NCBI RefSeq assembly: GCF_002205845.1
Contig: NZ_NISI01000006.1
Coordinates: 425,220 to 489,219 of the forward strand
Source: Roseateles puraquae
GTDB taxonomy: Bacteria; Pseudomonadota; Gammaproteobacteria; Burkholderiales; Burkholderiaceae_C
Direction: 5' to 3'
DNA: 64,000 nucleotides
How positions within the stretch are numbered: position 1 is the first letter of the stretch; every line of letters starts with the position of its first letter. Under the pieces are notes generated by a model that was not told the origin of the DNA, made no database searches, and saw only the letters and a program-made list of their open reading frames with translations. Below are positions 1-9,500 of this stretch, one piece after another. The position numbers and the translations under genes were made by a program.

Positions 1-153
1 CTCGGTCGGCGGGGCGATCGGGGCCACCGGTGCTGGAGGCGCTGGCGGTGACGCTGGCGCAGGCTGGGCCGGCGGCACCGTCGGCCCGGGTCCCATCTGG
101 GCTTGGGCCAGACCGGCCACCAGCAGCCCAGGCAGAGCGCGCCACAGGTTCAC
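1..153 (-). CDS. N-terminal part of a secreted Pro/Ala-rich protein (runs off window)
   Basis: Only the first 51 codons are inside the window. The frame opens with GTG that overlaps the TGA of the upstream LytTR regulator (GTGA), so it is probably translationally coupled to it. The product begins with a short hydrophobic stretch (LWRALPGLLVAGLAQAQ) that reads as a signal peptide with cleavage near AQA, and then becomes a proline/alanine-rich segment. No fold can be named from this piece. It is likely the third gene of the sensor-regulator operon and may be a target or accessory envelope protein. The start is supported only by the overlap and the signal peptide. Confidence 0.5.
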   Translation of the reverse strand, partial: MNLWRALPGLLVAGLAQAQMGPGPTVPPAQPAPASPPAPPAPVAPIAPPTE

Positions 154-905
154 AGCGACTGCTCCCGCAGCATCTTGGACACCTCGCGGTTGGCCGTGAT
201 GCGCGTGCCGTCGCGCAGCTGCACCACCAGCTGGGAGTTCTCGTCCGGCGTCATGCTGTCGACGAAATCGAGGTTGACGATGCAGCCCCGCTGCACGCGC
301 AGGAAGCGGCTTGCATCCAGCCGCGCCTCGAAATCGGCAATGGGCAGCCGCACCAGGAAGCTGCGGCCCTTGCTGGTGATGGCCGTGTACTTGTTGTCGG
401 AGCGCAGGCACTCGATGTCGGCCACCTGGAGCGGAAAGATCTTGCCCTGGTCGCGCACCAGCAAGCGCGTGAGCGGCGCATCGGCCGGCGCGCCCAGCGC
501 CTGGGCGACTTCGGCCGGGCTGGGCGCCGCATCGCGCAGCGCATGCCGCACCGCCTCTTCGAAGCGCTCGCGCGAGAAGGGCTTGAGCAGGTAGTCCACC
601 GCATGCAGCTCGAAAGCGGTCAGCGCATGCTGGTCGTAGGCGGTCGTGAAGATGATGCGCGGCTGATGGCCTGATCCCCAATCATGGCCCTGCAGCGCCT
701 GCACCACTTGCAGCCCCGTGAGGCCAGGCATCTGGATGTCGGTCAACACCAGGGCGGGCTTGAGTGCGCGGATCTGGGCGAGTGCGTCCTCGCCGTCTTC
801 GCAGACGGCCACGAGTTGCAGCCCCGGCGTGGCCTTGACCCAGTCGGCCAGGGCCTCGGCGGCGAGGTGTTCGTCTTCGGCGATCAGAACGGTGGTCATG
901 CTCAT
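150..905 (-). CDS. LytTR-family response regulator
   Basis: This 251-residue cytoplasmic DNA-binding regulator has a receiver domain (residues 1-120; acidic pair in IAEDE, phospho-Asp in LVLTDIQMPG, Lys in YLLKPF) followed by a LytTR DNA-binding domain (about 150-250; FLRVQRGCIVNLDFV and the terminal NREVSKMLRE). It partners the histidine kinase immediately upstream, whose TGA overlaps this ATG (ATGA). I took the MSMTT start for that overlap; the second ATG two codons later is possible. LytTR regulators typically bind paired 9-10 bp sites and control a few envelope or secretion genes; the target here is unknown but the overlapping secreted-protein gene downstream is a candidate. Confidence 0.9.
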   Translation of the reverse strand: MSMTTVLIAEDEHLAAEALADWVKATPGLQLVAVCEDGEDALAQIRALKPALVLTDIQMPGLTGLQVVQALQGHDWGSGHQPRIIFTTAYDQHALTAFELHAVDYLLKPFSRERFEEAVRHALRDAAPSPAEVAQALGAPADAPLTRLLVRDQGKIFPLQVADIECLRSDNKYTAITSKGRSFLVRLPIADFEARLDASRFLRVQRGCIVNLDFVDSMTPDENSQLVVQLRDGTRITANREVSKMLREQSL

Positions 906-2005
906 ACCTGAGGAATGAAGAGGTCGACGCGGAAACCCGCGCCCGGAGCCGTGTGGATGCGCAGCCGCGCCTGGCCGTCGTAGTCCAGCGCAAAGCGCTT
1001 CTTGAGGGCCGCGAGACCCACCCCGCGGCGCTGGCCCGGTTGGGGCTCGAGCGCGGCGGGGTCGCAGCCGGGGCCGTCGTCGGCCACGGCCAGGTCCAGG
1101 CCGTGGTTCAGGCCGTTGCGGCGCGCGGAGATGGTCACCGTGCCGCCGCCCTTGCGCCCGGCCACGGCATGCAGGATGGCGTTCTCCACCAGCGGCTGCA
1201 GGGTCAGCGGCGGCAGCTCGTCGGCCAGCACGCGCTCCTCCAGGTCCCAGTCCACCCGCAGGCGCGGGCCCAGGCGCAGGGCTTCGAGGGCCAGATAGTC
1301 GCGCAGGAAATCGATCTCGTCGGACAGCATCACGCGGTCCTCGGCGCCACGCTTGGTGTCCAGCACATAGCGCAGCATGGACGAGAACTTCAGCAAGGCC
1401 GCCTCGGCCTGGGCCGCGTCCTTGCGCGTCAGCGCGATCAGCGAATTCAGCGTGTTGAACAGAAAATGCGGGTTCAGCTTGCCGCTGATGGCCGACAACT
1501 CCGCCTTGGCCAGGGCGCTCTCGGCCTGCGCGGCATGCACCGCAGCCGCCCGTGCGGCGCGCGCCTGCAGCACGGCGGTGAAGGCGGTGGCGATGGCCGC
1601 GTAGACCACCAGGCCCCACACCGAACGCCACAGCAGCCCGGCCACCAGCACGGCGCCGGCGTGGTCGGTGCCGAACAGCACCGCATTGACCGCGAACTCG
1701 CCGGCCTGCCAGAGCGCACTGAAGCTGAAGGCGGCCATGCCGTGCGCCAGCGCGGTGGCGGCGGTGCCGTTGTCGGCCGCATGCAGCCGGCGGGCCACGG
1801 GCCACACCGCCACGCCCAGCAGCATCGGCGCCCACAGCGTGGTCGTGGCCTGGTAGACGGCCAGCCAGAACGGGTCCAGCCCGCGGTCGAACTCGCTGCC
1901 GGCCAACACGTACAAGCACCAGGCCAGCGCACAACAGCCGGCATAGGCCAGCCACAGCCGGCGGTTCGACCGGCGGTGGGGTAGGCGGGGGTCCAGGCTG
2001 TCCAT
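902..2005 (-). CDS. LytS/AlgZ-type sensor histidine kinase
   Basis: A 367-residue membrane kinase. The N-terminal half has about four hydrophobic segments (roughly residues 17-155) and no obvious periplasmic sensor. It is followed by the His_kinase (PF06580-like) phosphoacceptor region with the hallmark LNPHFLFNTLNSL near residue 200. The ATPase part shows an N box (PLVENAILHA) and a G box (DDGPGCD). This is the standard partner of LytTR regulators, and the two genes overlap by four bases. Signal and substrate cannot be read from the sequence. It is transcribed away from ssb across a 145-bp gap. Confidence 0.9.
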   Translation of the reverse strand: MDSLDPRLPHRRSNRRLWLAYAGCCALAWCLYVLAGSEFDRGLDPFWLAVYQATTTLWAPMLLGVAVWPVARRLHAADNGTAATALAHGMAAFSFSALWQAGEFAVNAVLFGTDHAGAVLVAGLLWRSVWGLVVYAAIATAFTAVLQARAARAAAVHAAQAESALAKAELSAISGKLNPHFLFNTLNSLIALTRKDAAQAEAALLKFSSMLRYVLDTKRGAEDRVMLSDEIDFLRDYLALEALRLGPRLRVDWDLEERVLADELPPLTLQPLVENAILHAVAGRKGGGTVTISARRNGLNHGLDLAVADDGPGCDPAALEPQPGQRRGVGLAALKKRFALDYDGQARLRIHTAPGAGFRVDLFIPQV

Positions 2006-2150
2006 GGGCTCATCTTAGGGAGGCGGGCCGCGCGGCCGGGCCGGCCGGAGACGAAGTGCGGGCCCCGGGGTGCGGGATGCGGGACGGCAGGCATGGCGCC
2101 TGGGTCGCCCGGCATAATTCGCCCCCTTCCCCACCGAATTCGGACGAGCC

Positions 2151-2675
2151 ATGGCCAGCGTCAACAAAGTCATCCTCATCGGCAACCTCGGCCGCGACCC
2201 CGAGGTCCGCTACAACCCCAATGGCGGTGCCTGGTGCACCATCAGCCTGGCCACGACCCGCAACTGGAAGAACCGCGAGACCGGCGAACGCCAGGAAGAG
2301 ACCGAATGGCACCGCGTCGTCTTCAACGATCGCCTGGCCGAGATCGCCGGCGAATACCTGAAGAAGGGCCGCCCCGTCTACGTGGAAGGCCGCCTGAAGA
2401 CCCGCAAGTGGCAGGACAAGGAAGGCCGCGACACCTACACCACCGAGATCATTGCCGACCAGATGCAACTGCTCGGCGGCCGTGAAGGCGGCGGCGGTGG
2501 CGACGACATGGGCGGTGGCGGTGGCTACAGCCGTGGCGGCGACGACATGGGCGGCGGCGCCCCCCGCGCCGCGGCCCGCCCGGCCGCCCCCCGCCCGGCG
2601 CCCCAGCGCGCCCCGGCGCCGGCGCCCAAGGCGTCGACCGGGTTCGACGACATGGACGACGACATTCCGTTCTGA
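2151..2675 (+). CDS. ssb: Single-stranded DNA-binding protein
   Basis: SSB coats single-stranded DNA in replication, repair and recombination. The 174-residue product starts [20 protein letters not shown], the classical OB-fold start. It has a Gly/Pro/Ala-rich disordered linker (about residues 110-160) and ends in the acidic tip DDDIPF that docks partner proteins. Length is close to the E. coli protein (178 aa). A rho-independent terminator follows at once. It stands alone here, without uvrA beside it in the window. Confidence 0.97.
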   Translation: MASVNKVILIGNLGRDPEVRYNPNGGAWCTISLATTRNWKNRETGERQEETEWHRVVFNDRLAEIAGEYLKKGRPVYVEGRLKTRKWQDKEGRDTYTTEIIADQMQLLGGREGGGGGDDMGGGGGYSRGGDDMGGGAPRAAARPAAPRPAPQRAPAPAPKASTGFDDMDDDIPF

Positions 2676-2704
2676 GAAACGCCTCCCGAGGCGTTGCCCA
2701 CCTC

Positions 2705-2741
2705 AGGCCCGCAGCCCGACAGCTGCGGGCCTTTTGCTTTC
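2705..2741 (+). terminator. Rho-independent terminator of ssb
   Basis: A perfect 10-bp stem, AGGCCCGCAG at 2705-2714 with CTGCGGGCCT at 2723-2732, encloses an 8-base loop and runs into TTTT. A smaller hairpin (AACGCCTC...GAGGCGTT, about 2679-2696) precedes it. Confidence 0.85.
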
Positions 2742-2852
2742 TTGCGGGTCGATGCACGTCGTCGCCGACCCTGAACGACGCCAAGGGATGCTCGGCCCCG
2801 TGCTGGCCTCTCAGACGGCCACGGCCGAGTCGTTGGACAACCTCGGCAGATG

Positions 2853-2901
2853 TACAAATAGATTTGCCCGCCAATAGCTATTTAGCTATATTTTATTTGT
2901 A
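2853..2901 (+). promoter_or_regulatory. Operator/promoter region of the hipBA-like pair
   Basis: This AT-rich island in GC-rich DNA has nested symmetry. Outer arms are TACAAATA (2853-2860) and TATTTGTA (2894-2901, overlapping the start codon). Inside lie a palindrome ATAGCTAT (2874-2881) and a direct repeat of TAGCTAT (2875-2881 and 2883-2889). HipB-type antitoxins autorepress through such palindromes, so this is the likely autoregulatory site. Binding itself is inferred. Confidence 0.6.
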
Positions 2902-3269
2902 TGCCCAAGCCTGCCCGCGCCATCCAGCAGCTACCGCCCTCCACGATCGCCGCGCTCGACAAGCTTGGTGCGGATCTGGCCGTGGCCCGGCTGCGTCGGA
3001 AGGAGTCGCTGAAGACCTGGGCCAAGCGCATGGGCGTGACCGTGCCGACGCTGCTGCGCCTGGAGTCGGGCGACCCGACCGTCAGCCTGGGCATCGTCGC
3101 GTCGGCGCTCTGGCTGCTCCAACGCGACGGCGAACTGGCGAATCTGGCAGCGCCAGAATTCGACCGGGGCGCGATCGAGATGGACATCAGGGCCGCGATC
3201 GATCTGGGCAAGGCCCGCGCCCAGGCATCGGCTGATGCTCGCCTGCGCAAGCAGGGCAAGGCCGCCTGA
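2901..3269 (+). CDS. HipB-like Xre-family antitoxin
   Basis: A 122-residue DNA-binding protein with a helix-turn-helix at about residues 25-80 (LRRKESLKTWAKRMGVTVPT followed by LLRLESGDPTVSLG). It precedes a HipA-like kinase and shares one base with its start codon (TGATG), the usual antitoxin-toxin arrangement. By family, it neutralises the kinase and represses the operon. The palindromic region directly upstream is the likely operator. E. coli HipB is shorter (88 aa); this one carries a longer Ala/Lys-rich tail. Confidence 0.85.
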   Translation: MPKPARAIQQLPPSTIAALDKLGADLAVARLRRKESLKTWAKRMGVTVPTLLRLESGDPTVSLGIVASALWLLQRDGELANLAAPEFDRGAIEMDIRAAIDLGKARAQASADARLRKQGKAA

Positions 3270-4591
3270 TGCGCTACGACACGCTCTACCTCTGGTACCT
3301 CGCTGATCCAGCCGCGCCGCGATACGTCGGTGTCTTGCAGCTGGTCGCCGCCGGGAAGGGCGTTTCCTTGCGCTACGGCCAGGAATGGCTCGAGACGGGA
3401 TTCCCGCTCAGCGAGGACCTGCCGCTCATCGACACCGAACACATGCCTCCCGGCCGCCTGGCGGGGGACGCGCGGGCCGTCGGCGCGGTCGATGACGCGC
3501 GCCCGGATCGCTGGGGCGAGAAAGTCATCCGCTTCGTGGACAAGCCGAAGCGCGCCTCGCTGATGGAGTACCTGTACTACGCCGGTGATGAGCGCTTCGG
3601 CGCTCTGGGGGTGTCCACCTCCGAGACGGCCTACAGCCCGCGTCCCGGCGGCCCGTTGCCGCGTCTGGCCGATGCCCAGGTGCTCAGCGAGGTCGTGGCC
3701 AAGATCGAGGCGGCCGAACCACTGTCCGCGCTCGAGGCCCGGATCATTGCCGGCGGCGGCAGCCCGCTGGGTGGTGCCAAACCCAAGGCCCTCATCGAGA
3801 TCGAGGGCCAGGAATGGGTCATCAAGTTCTTCAACAACGAACCCGTCGACACGCCGCTGATTGAGCACGCGTCAATGACCTTGGCCCGAAAGGCGGGCAT
3901 CAACACCGCGGAGACCCAGGTCGTGAGGCTCCAGGAGGGCAACGCCCTGGCGGTGCGCCGCTTCGACCGCACCCCCGGCGCCAGAACGCACAGCATCTCC
4001 GCCGGCACGGCGATTCGTGCGGCGACGGCAAGCGGTGCCGAGCCGGAGATGGGTTACCCGGCCCTCGCGCGCATCCTTCGCCGCACGGGCGTCTCGACAA
4101 ACGACGCCCACTTGCGAGACGCGCGCGAGCTTTTCCGGCGCATGGTGTTCAACATCCTCATCGACAACACCGACGACCACGAGAAGAACCATGCCCTCCT
4201 GGTGGTGAGCCCTCGCGACAACGGCCGCCTGAAGCTGGCGCCGGCCTATGACGTGCTGCCGACGAACTCCGGCCAGGGCTTCCAGGAGTTCATCTGCGGC
4301 GCCGAGGGGCAGGCCTCGACGCTCACGAACGCGATGTCGCAGTGCGACGCCTTCGGCTTGCTCGCCACCGAAGCGGCCCAAGAGGTCGCTTCTGTCATCC
4401 AGGTGGTCAACGGCTGGCGCGAGCACTTCGCAGCGGTTGGCGTCACCGAGCGTGACATCGCCAGTTTGGCTGAGCGAATCGATGCGGGCGAATTGCGTCT
4501 GCAGCGAGACCGCTTCGACGCGTCTGCCTACCCAGCCGCTGCGGCCAAGCCCAGGCGGGTCCGTCCATTCTTCAAGTCGGATCCGCGCTGA
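3269..4591 (+). CDS. HipA-family serine/threonine kinase toxin
   Basis: A 440-residue protein, the normal HipA length. It has a HipA N-terminal domain (about residues 1-110), a glycine-rich nucleotide loop (GGGSPLGGAKPKAL), the lysine in WVIKFFN, the catalytic loop NILIDNTDDHEKNHALL near residue 300, and a metal-binding LAPAYDVLP motif. E. coli HipA phosphorylates glutamyl-tRNA synthetase and causes growth arrest or persistence; substrates of other HipA lineages differ, so the target here is unknown. All catalytic motifs look intact. It overlaps the antitoxin gene by one base. Confidence 0.9.
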   Translation: MRYDTLYLWYLADPAAPRYVGVLQLVAAGKGVSLRYGQEWLETGFPLSEDLPLIDTEHMPPGRLAGDARAVGAVDDARPDRWGEKVIRFVDKPKRASLMEYLYYAGDERFGALGVSTSETAYSPRPGGPLPRLADAQVLSEVVAKIEAAEPLSALEARIIAGGGSPLGGAKPKALIEIEGQEWVIKFFNNEPVDTPLIEHASMTLARKAGINTAETQVVRLQEGNALAVRRFDRTPGARTHSISAGTAIRAATASGAEPEMGYPALARILRRTGVSTNDAHLRDARELFRRMVFNILIDNTDDHEKNHALLVVSPRDNGRLKLAPAYDVLPTNSGQGFQEFICGAEGQASTLTNAMSQCDAFGLLATEAAQEVASVIQVVNGWREHFAAVGVTERDIASLAERIDAGELRLQRDRFDASAYPAAAAKPRRVRPFFKSDPR

Positions 4592-4594
4592 CTC

Positions 4595-5161
4595 CTAGCC
4601 CCACAGCCGCTCACCCCGCCCGCAAGCCTCGATCAACTGCGCCAGGCGCCGGGCGCGGGTGTCAGCGCGCTTGGCGCTGATGACGAGCCAGATCACCTTG
4701 CGCTGGTAGCCCGGCGGTGTGGCGCTGAAGAAGCGCCAGGCGGCGCGGTGGGCCTTGAAGGTGCGCAGGTCTTCCGGCGGCAGCGCGACGGTCTCCTGCT
4801 CGTAGGAGGCGCGGCGTGAGCGGGCTTCGGTGCGGGCCTCGAAGGCGGCCAGGCCTGCGGGGGTCATGCGGCCTTCAGCCTGAAGTTCAGGCACGCGCTT
4901 GATGTTGACCGCGCTCCAGTGCGAGCCGGGCTTGCGGGGCGTGAAGCGGATCTTGTAGTGCTCGTCGTCCAGGCGATGCCGGATGCCGTCGATCCAGCCC
5001 ACGCACAGCGCTTCGTCGACCGACTGCGGCCAGGTGAGGCCGGCGCGGCCGGTGGCGCGCTTCACGAAGCCGACGATCAGCTCCGTTGACGACGCCGCGT
5101 GCTGTGTGAACCAGTCACGCAGCGCCTCGGGGCTGTCGAAGAAGTGCGGCGCGGTGGCCAT
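4595..5161 (-). CDS. YdeI/OmdA-family protein
   Basis: This 188-residue soluble protein matches the YdeI/OmpD-associated family: start TAPHFFDSPEALRDWF, the block WPQSVDEALCVGWIDGIRH, the block RFTPRKPGSHWSAVN, and a basic C-terminal helix region (PPGYQRKVIWLVISAKRADTRARRLAQ, read here as separate segments). Members have been linked to bacteriocin or antimicrobial-peptide protection, but the biochemical activity is unknown. It ends three bases from the convergent hipA-like gene. It lies just downstream of the M20 peptidase on the same strand, 12 bases apart, so co-transcription is likely. Confidence 0.8.
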   Translation of the reverse strand: MATAPHFFDSPEALRDWFTQHAASSTELIVGFVKRATGRAGLTWPQSVDEALCVGWIDGIRHRLDDEHYKIRFTPRKPGSHWSAVNIKRVPELQAEGRMTPAGLAAFEARTEARSRRASYEQETVALPPEDLRTFKAHRAAWRFFSATPPGYQRKVIWLVISAKRADTRARRLAQLIEACGRGERLWG

Positions 5162-5173
5162 GGCGGGGCGGGC

Positions 5174-6493
5174 TCAGCGGGTGAGGCGGTAGATCAGCAA
5201 CGCGGCGCGGATGGCGCCGCGCTCGATGGAGGCGATCTCCAGCCATTCATCCGGCGTGTGGGCGCCGCCGCCCGCAGCACCCAGGCCATCGAGGCTGTCG
5301 ATGAGGGGCGCCACGAACTGCACGTCGCCCGCACCGCGCTGGCCGGGCGGAAACGCCACCACCGGGCCGAGGCCGGCGTCGGCGCTGGCGCGCGAATAAG
5401 CCTCCAGCACCTTGAGGTTGCCCGGCGTCGGGGCCATGGGCGGATAGGCCTCATGGAAGCTGATGCGCGAGCGCGTGCCCGGCAGCGACTGCTCGACGAT
5501 GGCCTGCATGCGCTCACGCGCCCGGGCACCCTGCTCGGCGGTCAGGTAGCGCAGGTCGCCCCGCACCTGTGCATCGCGCGGGATCACGTTGCTCTTGCCG
5601 AACGCCTTGCCCTGGCTTTCGGCGTCGTCCCACTGGGCGCTGGTGCCGGCCACGAGGGTGGCGGCATTGAAGGTGAGGTCGGGCTCGATCAACTGCTCGC
5701 GAAAGGCATTGACCACCCGCGCCGCCTCATACACCGCACCGAAACCGTCGCGGCCGAACACGCCGGCCGAATGGCCGGTGCGGGCGGTGACGCTCAGGTG
5801 CCAGCCGCCCGAGGCTCGGCGGCCGATGGTGGCGGCGTCGCGGCCCTGGTCGTCCTTGGTGGCGCCTTCGAAGGCGAGGGCCACGTCGCTCTGCCGTGCG
5901 GCGTCGATGAGCGCGGCCCGCGCCACCTCGCTCGGGCTGCCCACGCGCTCCTCGTCGCCGGTGAACACCGCCCGCACCGTGCGGCCCTGCAGCGCACCGA
6001 TGTCGTTCAGCGCGCGCAGCGCCAGCAGCACGATGACGTCGCCACCCTTCATGTCGGACACGCCCTGACCGCGCACGCGCCGGCCGTCGCTCTGCCAGGG
6101 CGGCACGGGGCTGTCCTTCTCGAACACGGTGTCCAGGTGGCCGATGAGCAGCACGCGCTTGCCCTGGTCGCCGGTGCGCTCCGCCACCAGGTGGCCCGCG
6201 CGCCGCATCTCGGCCGGCATGTCGACCCAGCGGGTCTTGAAGCCCAGGGCGTCGAACTCGCGCGCGAACAGGCTGCCCACCTCGCGCACCCCAGGCGGGT
6301 TCAGGGTGCCGCTGTTGATCAGCACGCTGCGCTCCAGCAACTGCAGGGCGGCCGGCGTGTGCTGGCGCACGAGCGCGACCAGGCGCGCCTCCTCCGGGCT
6401 CAGGCTCTGGGCGGCGGCGGTGCCCGAGGCGGTCGCCGCCCCGAGGATGAACAGCGCGGCCAGGCCGCGGCGCAGGCGGGAATGGGTTTTCAT
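5174..6493 (-). CDS. Secreted M20-family zinc metallopeptidase (carboxypeptidase G2-like)
   Basis: A 439-residue exported hydrolase. The chosen ATG gives a signal peptide (RRGLAALFILGAATASGTAAAQ). Metal and catalytic blocks of M20 follow: LLIGHLDTVF (His and catalytic Asp), GQGVSDMKGGDV (bridging Asp), TGDEERVGS (catalytic Glu) and a late GGGAHTPDEW (metal His). An inserted dimerisation domain lies at about 210-330 (TARTGHSAGVFG). Closest in style to glutamate carboxypeptidases that cut C-terminal Glu from folate-like or peptide substrates; substrate not assignable here. An upstream in-frame ATG (12 codons earlier) would bury the signal peptide. Confidence 0.88.
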   Translation of the reverse strand: MKTHSRLRRGLAALFILGAATASGTAAAQSLSPEEARLVALVRQHTPAALQLLERSVLINSGTLNPPGVREVGSLFAREFDALGFKTRWVDMPAEMRRAGHLVAERTGDQGKRVLLIGHLDTVFEKDSPVPPWQSDGRRVRGQGVSDMKGGDVIVLLALRALNDIGALQGRTVRAVFTGDEERVGSPSEVARAALIDAARQSDVALAFEGATKDDQGRDAATIGRRASGGWHLSVTARTGHSAGVFGRDGFGAVYEAARVVNAFREQLIEPDLTFNAATLVAGTSAQWDDAESQGKAFGKSNVIPRDAQVRGDLRYLTAEQGARARERMQAIVEQSLPGTRSRISFHEAYPPMAPTPGNLKVLEAYSRASADAGLGPVVAFPPGQRGAGDVQFVAPLIDSLDGLGAAGGGAHTPDEWLEIASIERGAIRAALLIYRLTR

Positions 6494-6557
6494 GGCGTCA
6501 GTGTCCAGCGCTCTCACGGCCGCGCCCATCGGGCCGGACCCCGGGGACAGCGGCGCG

Positions 6558-9500
6558 TCAGCCGCCCGAGCTCGGCAGCGGCCGACTGCTGGCGATCTGC
6601 AGGCGTTTCTCGGCCGACCACGCCGCCGGATCGGTCGGGGCCTCGCGAGGCGACAGGCCGCTGGCGCGCACCGCGCCGACGAAGCCGTCCCGCCCCTGGG
6701 CCTTGGCCACGTACAGCGCCGAGTCCGCCAGGCCCAGGCAGGCACGCCAGTCCCACAGGCGCGGATGGCGCGGGTCCAGCGGGAACGCGCAGAAGCCGAT
6801 GGACACCGTCACCTGCACGGTTTCGCCCGGGCCGATGTCGAAGGGCTTGTCTCGCACCGCCGCGCACACCCGGGCGGCGAGGTCGGCCGCGTCCTGCCGA
6901 TCGGTCTCGCGCACCAGGACCAGCACCTCCTCGCCTCCCCAACGCACCAGGGAGTCGGTCTCGCGGAACACCTGGCGCAGCCGCTGGGCGAGCTGCACCA
7001 GCACGGCATCCCCCGCGGCATGGCCGTGCAGGTCGTTGACGCGCTTGAAGTGGTCCAGGTCGAGCAGCATCAGCACCAGGTCGGCGGCGGGGCCAAACCG
7101 AGGCTCTAGCTCGCTTTCGCTGGCACCCTCGAAGCGCCGCAGGCACAGCCGCAGGTCGTCGTCCAGCCGCAGCTCCAGGTAGCGGCGGTTGCGCAGCCCG
7201 GTGAGGGCGTCGGTCAGGCTGAGCTCGCGCAACTCGGCGGTCCGCTCGTCGACGAGCGCCTGCAGTTCGGCCTCGCGGCGGCGCAGCGAGCGGGTGCGCC
7301 AGCGCATCCAGCCCCACAGGCCCGCCATCACGACCAGGCCCGCGCCCACCCGCGCCGCATCGGTTTCCCACCAGGCCGGTTGCAGCTCGATGGGCAGGTC
7401 CAACTGCTCCGTACCCCACAGGCTGTGGTGGGCCGTGGCACGGACCTGAAGCACGTAGTGGCCCGGGTGCAGAGGGCCGAAGCTCGGGTTGCGGCCGCTG
7501 GCGTCCACCCGGGTCCACTGGCTGTCCAGGCCCTCCAGCCGGTATTCGTAGCGCAGCCGGCTCGGGTCGGCATAGTCCAGCGCCGCAAACTCGACCGACA
7601 GCGTGCGCTTGCCGGGCGCCAGGTGAATGCCGTCACGCCAGGCGTGGGGCTGATCGTGCGGTTGGCCGTTCACGCGCAGCGCACTGACCACCAGCGGCGG
7701 ATCGGACGGCAAGGCCCGCCAGGCGTCCGGCTGCACACGCAGCAAGCCGCGGCTGCCGCCGAACAGCAGCGCGCCGCCGGGCAGCTCGGTGCTCGCGAAG
7801 AACCAGAAGCTGCCAAAGCTCGCACCCTCGGCGCTGCCGAAGCTGTCCAGCCGGTCGGCGGCAGGGTCGTAGACGTAGAGCTGGCTCCAGATGCGCCCCT
7901 GGCTGTCTTCATGCAGGTTCCCGCCGAACACACCCTCGGCGCCCAGGCGCTCGCTGATGCGCTCGAAACGGGCGCGGCCGGCGCCGTCCCAGCCCTTGAG
8001 GCGGTGCAGGCCGCTGACCGGCGTGTCCACCCACAGCCGGCCATCACGCCCCCATAGCAAGCCCATCACGATGGGGCTGGCCAGGGCTTCGTCGGGGGCC
8101 TGCGGCACCGGTGCGAGCAGGCCACTGCCCGGCGCCTGCTCGCGCAGCAGGCCGGGCTGGCCGCCCACCCAGAGCCGGCCGTCGGGTGCGGTCTTGAGCA
8201 CGTAGATGCCGCCATGCAGGGCCGCGCCGCCGTCGGCACCGACGCGCACGAGGGCGGGTGCGGTGCTGCTGGCCAGCCGGTACAGGCCCTCCTGCATGCC
8301 GACCCAGACGCTGCCGTCCGACCGCAGCAGCAACTGCTGGGCACGGCCGCCGTCCAGTGGCCAGTCCCGCAACAGCCGGCCTTGGGGCGAGCGATGCTCC
8401 AGCCGGCCAGCCGCCGCCATCCACAGGCTGCCGTCCTGGGCCTCGGCCAGGATCTCGACCACGGTGCGGCGCTCGCGCGGCCACACGCCGAGCGTGGCCA
8501 GGTCTCGGCCCGGCCGGCCGTCCAGGCGCACGACCTGGCCGGTCTGCGTGGGGGCCAGCACCTCGCCGTTCTTCAGGGCCAGCACCGCCCGCACATCGGG
8601 TTCGGCCAGCGGGCTGGCGGGGTCGGCGTCCGGCCCGCGCACGGCGAGCGCCGGGTGGCTGAGGTGGCGCTGCACGCCCAGGCCATAGCCGCTCACCCAC
8701 ATCGCGCCGCTCTGGTCGCGCAGCACGCCGCTGATGTCGTTGCCGGCCAGGCCCATCGCCCGGCGCGGGTCGCGGCGCAAGGTGGCCTCGATCTCGCCGC
8801 TGGCCGGATTGACCCAGAACAGGCCCACCTTCGCACCCACCCACAGGCGGCCATCGGGCGCCTCGGCGACCGCGTTGATGGGCATGTGCAACGACTGCAC
8901 CCAGCGCACCTCGGCCTGCTCGATCACGCCCAGCCGGCCGTCCTGCGTGCCCAGCCACAGCCGCCCCGTGCGGTCTTCCGCCAGGGCCTGCACCGGCACG
9001 CCGTCAGGCACGCCGGGCAGCGGCACGTCCTGCCAGCCGGCCTGGGTGCGCCGTGCCAGCCCACGCCAGTGCCCGGCCCAGACGGTACCGTCACGCCCGA
9101 CGCGCAGGGCCAGCACGCGGGTCTCGTCCTGGTCGTGCCAGCGCAGTGCCTGCGGCTGGTACTGGCGGCTTGCCGGGTCGTAGCGGTACAGGCCGCTGCC
9201 CAGCGTGCCCACCCAGACCGCGCCATCCGGCCCCTCGGCCAGCGCACGGATGCCGGGGTGCGGCCCGCGGCTGCCCTGGGCGCTGCCGTGCTGCTCGACC
9301 CGGTCATGCGCCGGGTCGTAGGCCACCAGGCCCTGAAACTCGGTGCCGATCCACAGGCGCCCATCGGCCCCCGGCGCCATCGCCCGCACCCAGCCCAGGC
9401 TGCGGCGGGCCGCGGTATCGCCGGGCAGCTCGATCGGGCGCAGCCGGTAGCCGTCGTAGCGGGTGACACCCTTGTTGGTGGCAATCCACAGGAAGCCGGC

